Origin: Pseudoalteromonas luteoviolacea B = ATCC 29581 | Lineage (GTDB): Bacteria; Pseudomonadota; Gammaproteobacteria; Enterobacterales; Alteromonadaceae | DNA length: 64,000 nt | Reading direction: 5' to 3' | NCBI GenBank assembly: GCA_000333235.1 | Contig: CAPN01000051.1 | Span: 186,001-250,000 of the forward strand | In this document: piece by piece, positions 63,760 to 64,000 of the stretch | Numbering within the stretch: position 1 is the stretch's first letter | Layout of the letters: each line of letters begins with the position of its first letter | Notes under the pieces: generated by a model | The model's database searches: none | What the model was told of the DNA's origin: nothing | What the model saw: only the letters and a program-made list of their open reading frames with translations | Translations under genes and position numbers: made by a program

Positions 63760-64000
63760 ATGAACAAGAAACAACTGATAGATGACATGGCCGAATTGGC
63801 AGATTTGACCAAAGTTGATACAACGAATGCCTTAAATAGTTTGTTAAATTTGATCACCAAACGATTGTCTGAGGGTGATCCGATAACGCTACACAATTTA
63901 GGTACGTTAAGCTTGAGTTATCATCCGGCGAAAGTTGGTCGTAACCCGCAAACGGGTGAAAAAATGATGATAGAAGGAAAGAATAAAATTGCCTTCAAAG
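63760..64000 (+). CDS. HU/IHF-family DNA-binding protein, N-terminal part (cut by window end)
   Basis: ATG 63760 opens a frame that runs to the last base (80 codons seen). MNKKQLIDDMAELADLTKVD is the helical dimerisation part of HU/IHF proteins, ITLHNLGTLSLS matches the conserved I-x-x-x-G-F-G-x-F block with leucine variants, and GRNPQTGEKMMI is the DNA-binding beta-arm (the RNPxTGE motif). The gene continues beyond the window; full length should be about 90-100 residues. Whether it is HU-like or a diverged paralogue cannot be decided from this part. Confidence 0.93.
   Translation, partial: MNKKQLIDDMAELADLTKVDTTNALNSLLNLITKRLSEGDPITLHNLGTLSLSYHPAKVGRNPQTGEKMMIEGKNKIAFK

Noticed and set aside
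1..64000. tRNA, rRNA, insertion sequence or prophage genes
   Set aside because: No cloverleaf-like sequences, rRNA blocks, transposase or phage structural genes were recognised by eye; a tRNAscan or IS search would settle it.

Overview
The window looks like a chromosomal segment of a marine gammaproteobacterium of the order Alteromonadales (Pseudoalteromonas/Alteromonas relatives). The signs are gene content and protein similarity recalled from family knowledge: several large TonB-dependent receptors flanked by TPR-sulfotransferase or 2OG-oxygenase genes, LacI-controlled sugar-phosphate genes, family-B DNA polymerase II next to DinG, PriC with a YbaM/RsmS-type small protein, recC-recB-recD, and YciI/YciB. 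The base composition leans to A+T. No rRNA, tRNA, CRISPR array, complete insertion sequence or prophage was seen. Species cannot be named from the sequence alone.

Layout. Positions 1-9500 hold a sugar-catabolic region. It starts with the end of a LacI-family regulator, followed by a three-domain sulfur protein (cysteine desulfurase, persulfide-dioxygenase-like and rhodanese domains in one chain), a second LacI regulator, pgi, and the overlapping zwf-pgl pair. Copies of one LacI-type operator (core TGACAGCGYTGTCA) lie before pgi, after pgl, and before the TonB receptor at 9535. They suggest one repressor couples outer-membrane sugar uptake to glucose-6-phosphate metabolism. Between the last two operators lies an 89-bp microsatellite of TTGAA units.

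Positions 9535-35623 hold four TonB receptors (9535, 15265, 25738, 32759). They are interleaved with a JmjC-type cupin protein, two TPR-sulfotransferases and a TPR-2OG-Fe(II) oxygenase. In the middle (18263-25526) sits a compact minus-strand operon (dinG, TSUP permease, priC, histone-deacetylase-like, comFB-like, rsmS) divergent from polB. A LexA-box-like site lies in the short dinG/polB spacer.

Positions 35766-37586 hold a TetR regulator divergent from an Old Yellow Enzyme. The gap contains a 51-bp tandem duplication that creates five regularly spaced 16-bp dyads. A GAF-GGDEF diguanylate cyclase and recC-recB-recD follow (37799-47669).

Positions 47840-64000 carry housekeeping and accessory genes: an M20 amidohydrolase, an Mpo1-like membrane protein, an FHA-domain regulator, a CBS-pair protein, an M14-type metallopeptidase, a periplasmic solute-binding-like protein, YfcH and an AI-2E-family transporter. 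Then come a PepSY/response-regulator/sensor-kinase/LprI-like operon, YciI, an NSS sodium symporter, a CPBP protease homologue, YciB, and the start of an HU/IHF-type gene cut by the window end.

The observations most worth following are the recurrent pairing of TonB receptors with TPR-sulfotransferase or dioxygenase genes, the TetR operator array, the microsatellite between two LacI operators, and the desulfurase-dioxygenase-rhodanese fusion.
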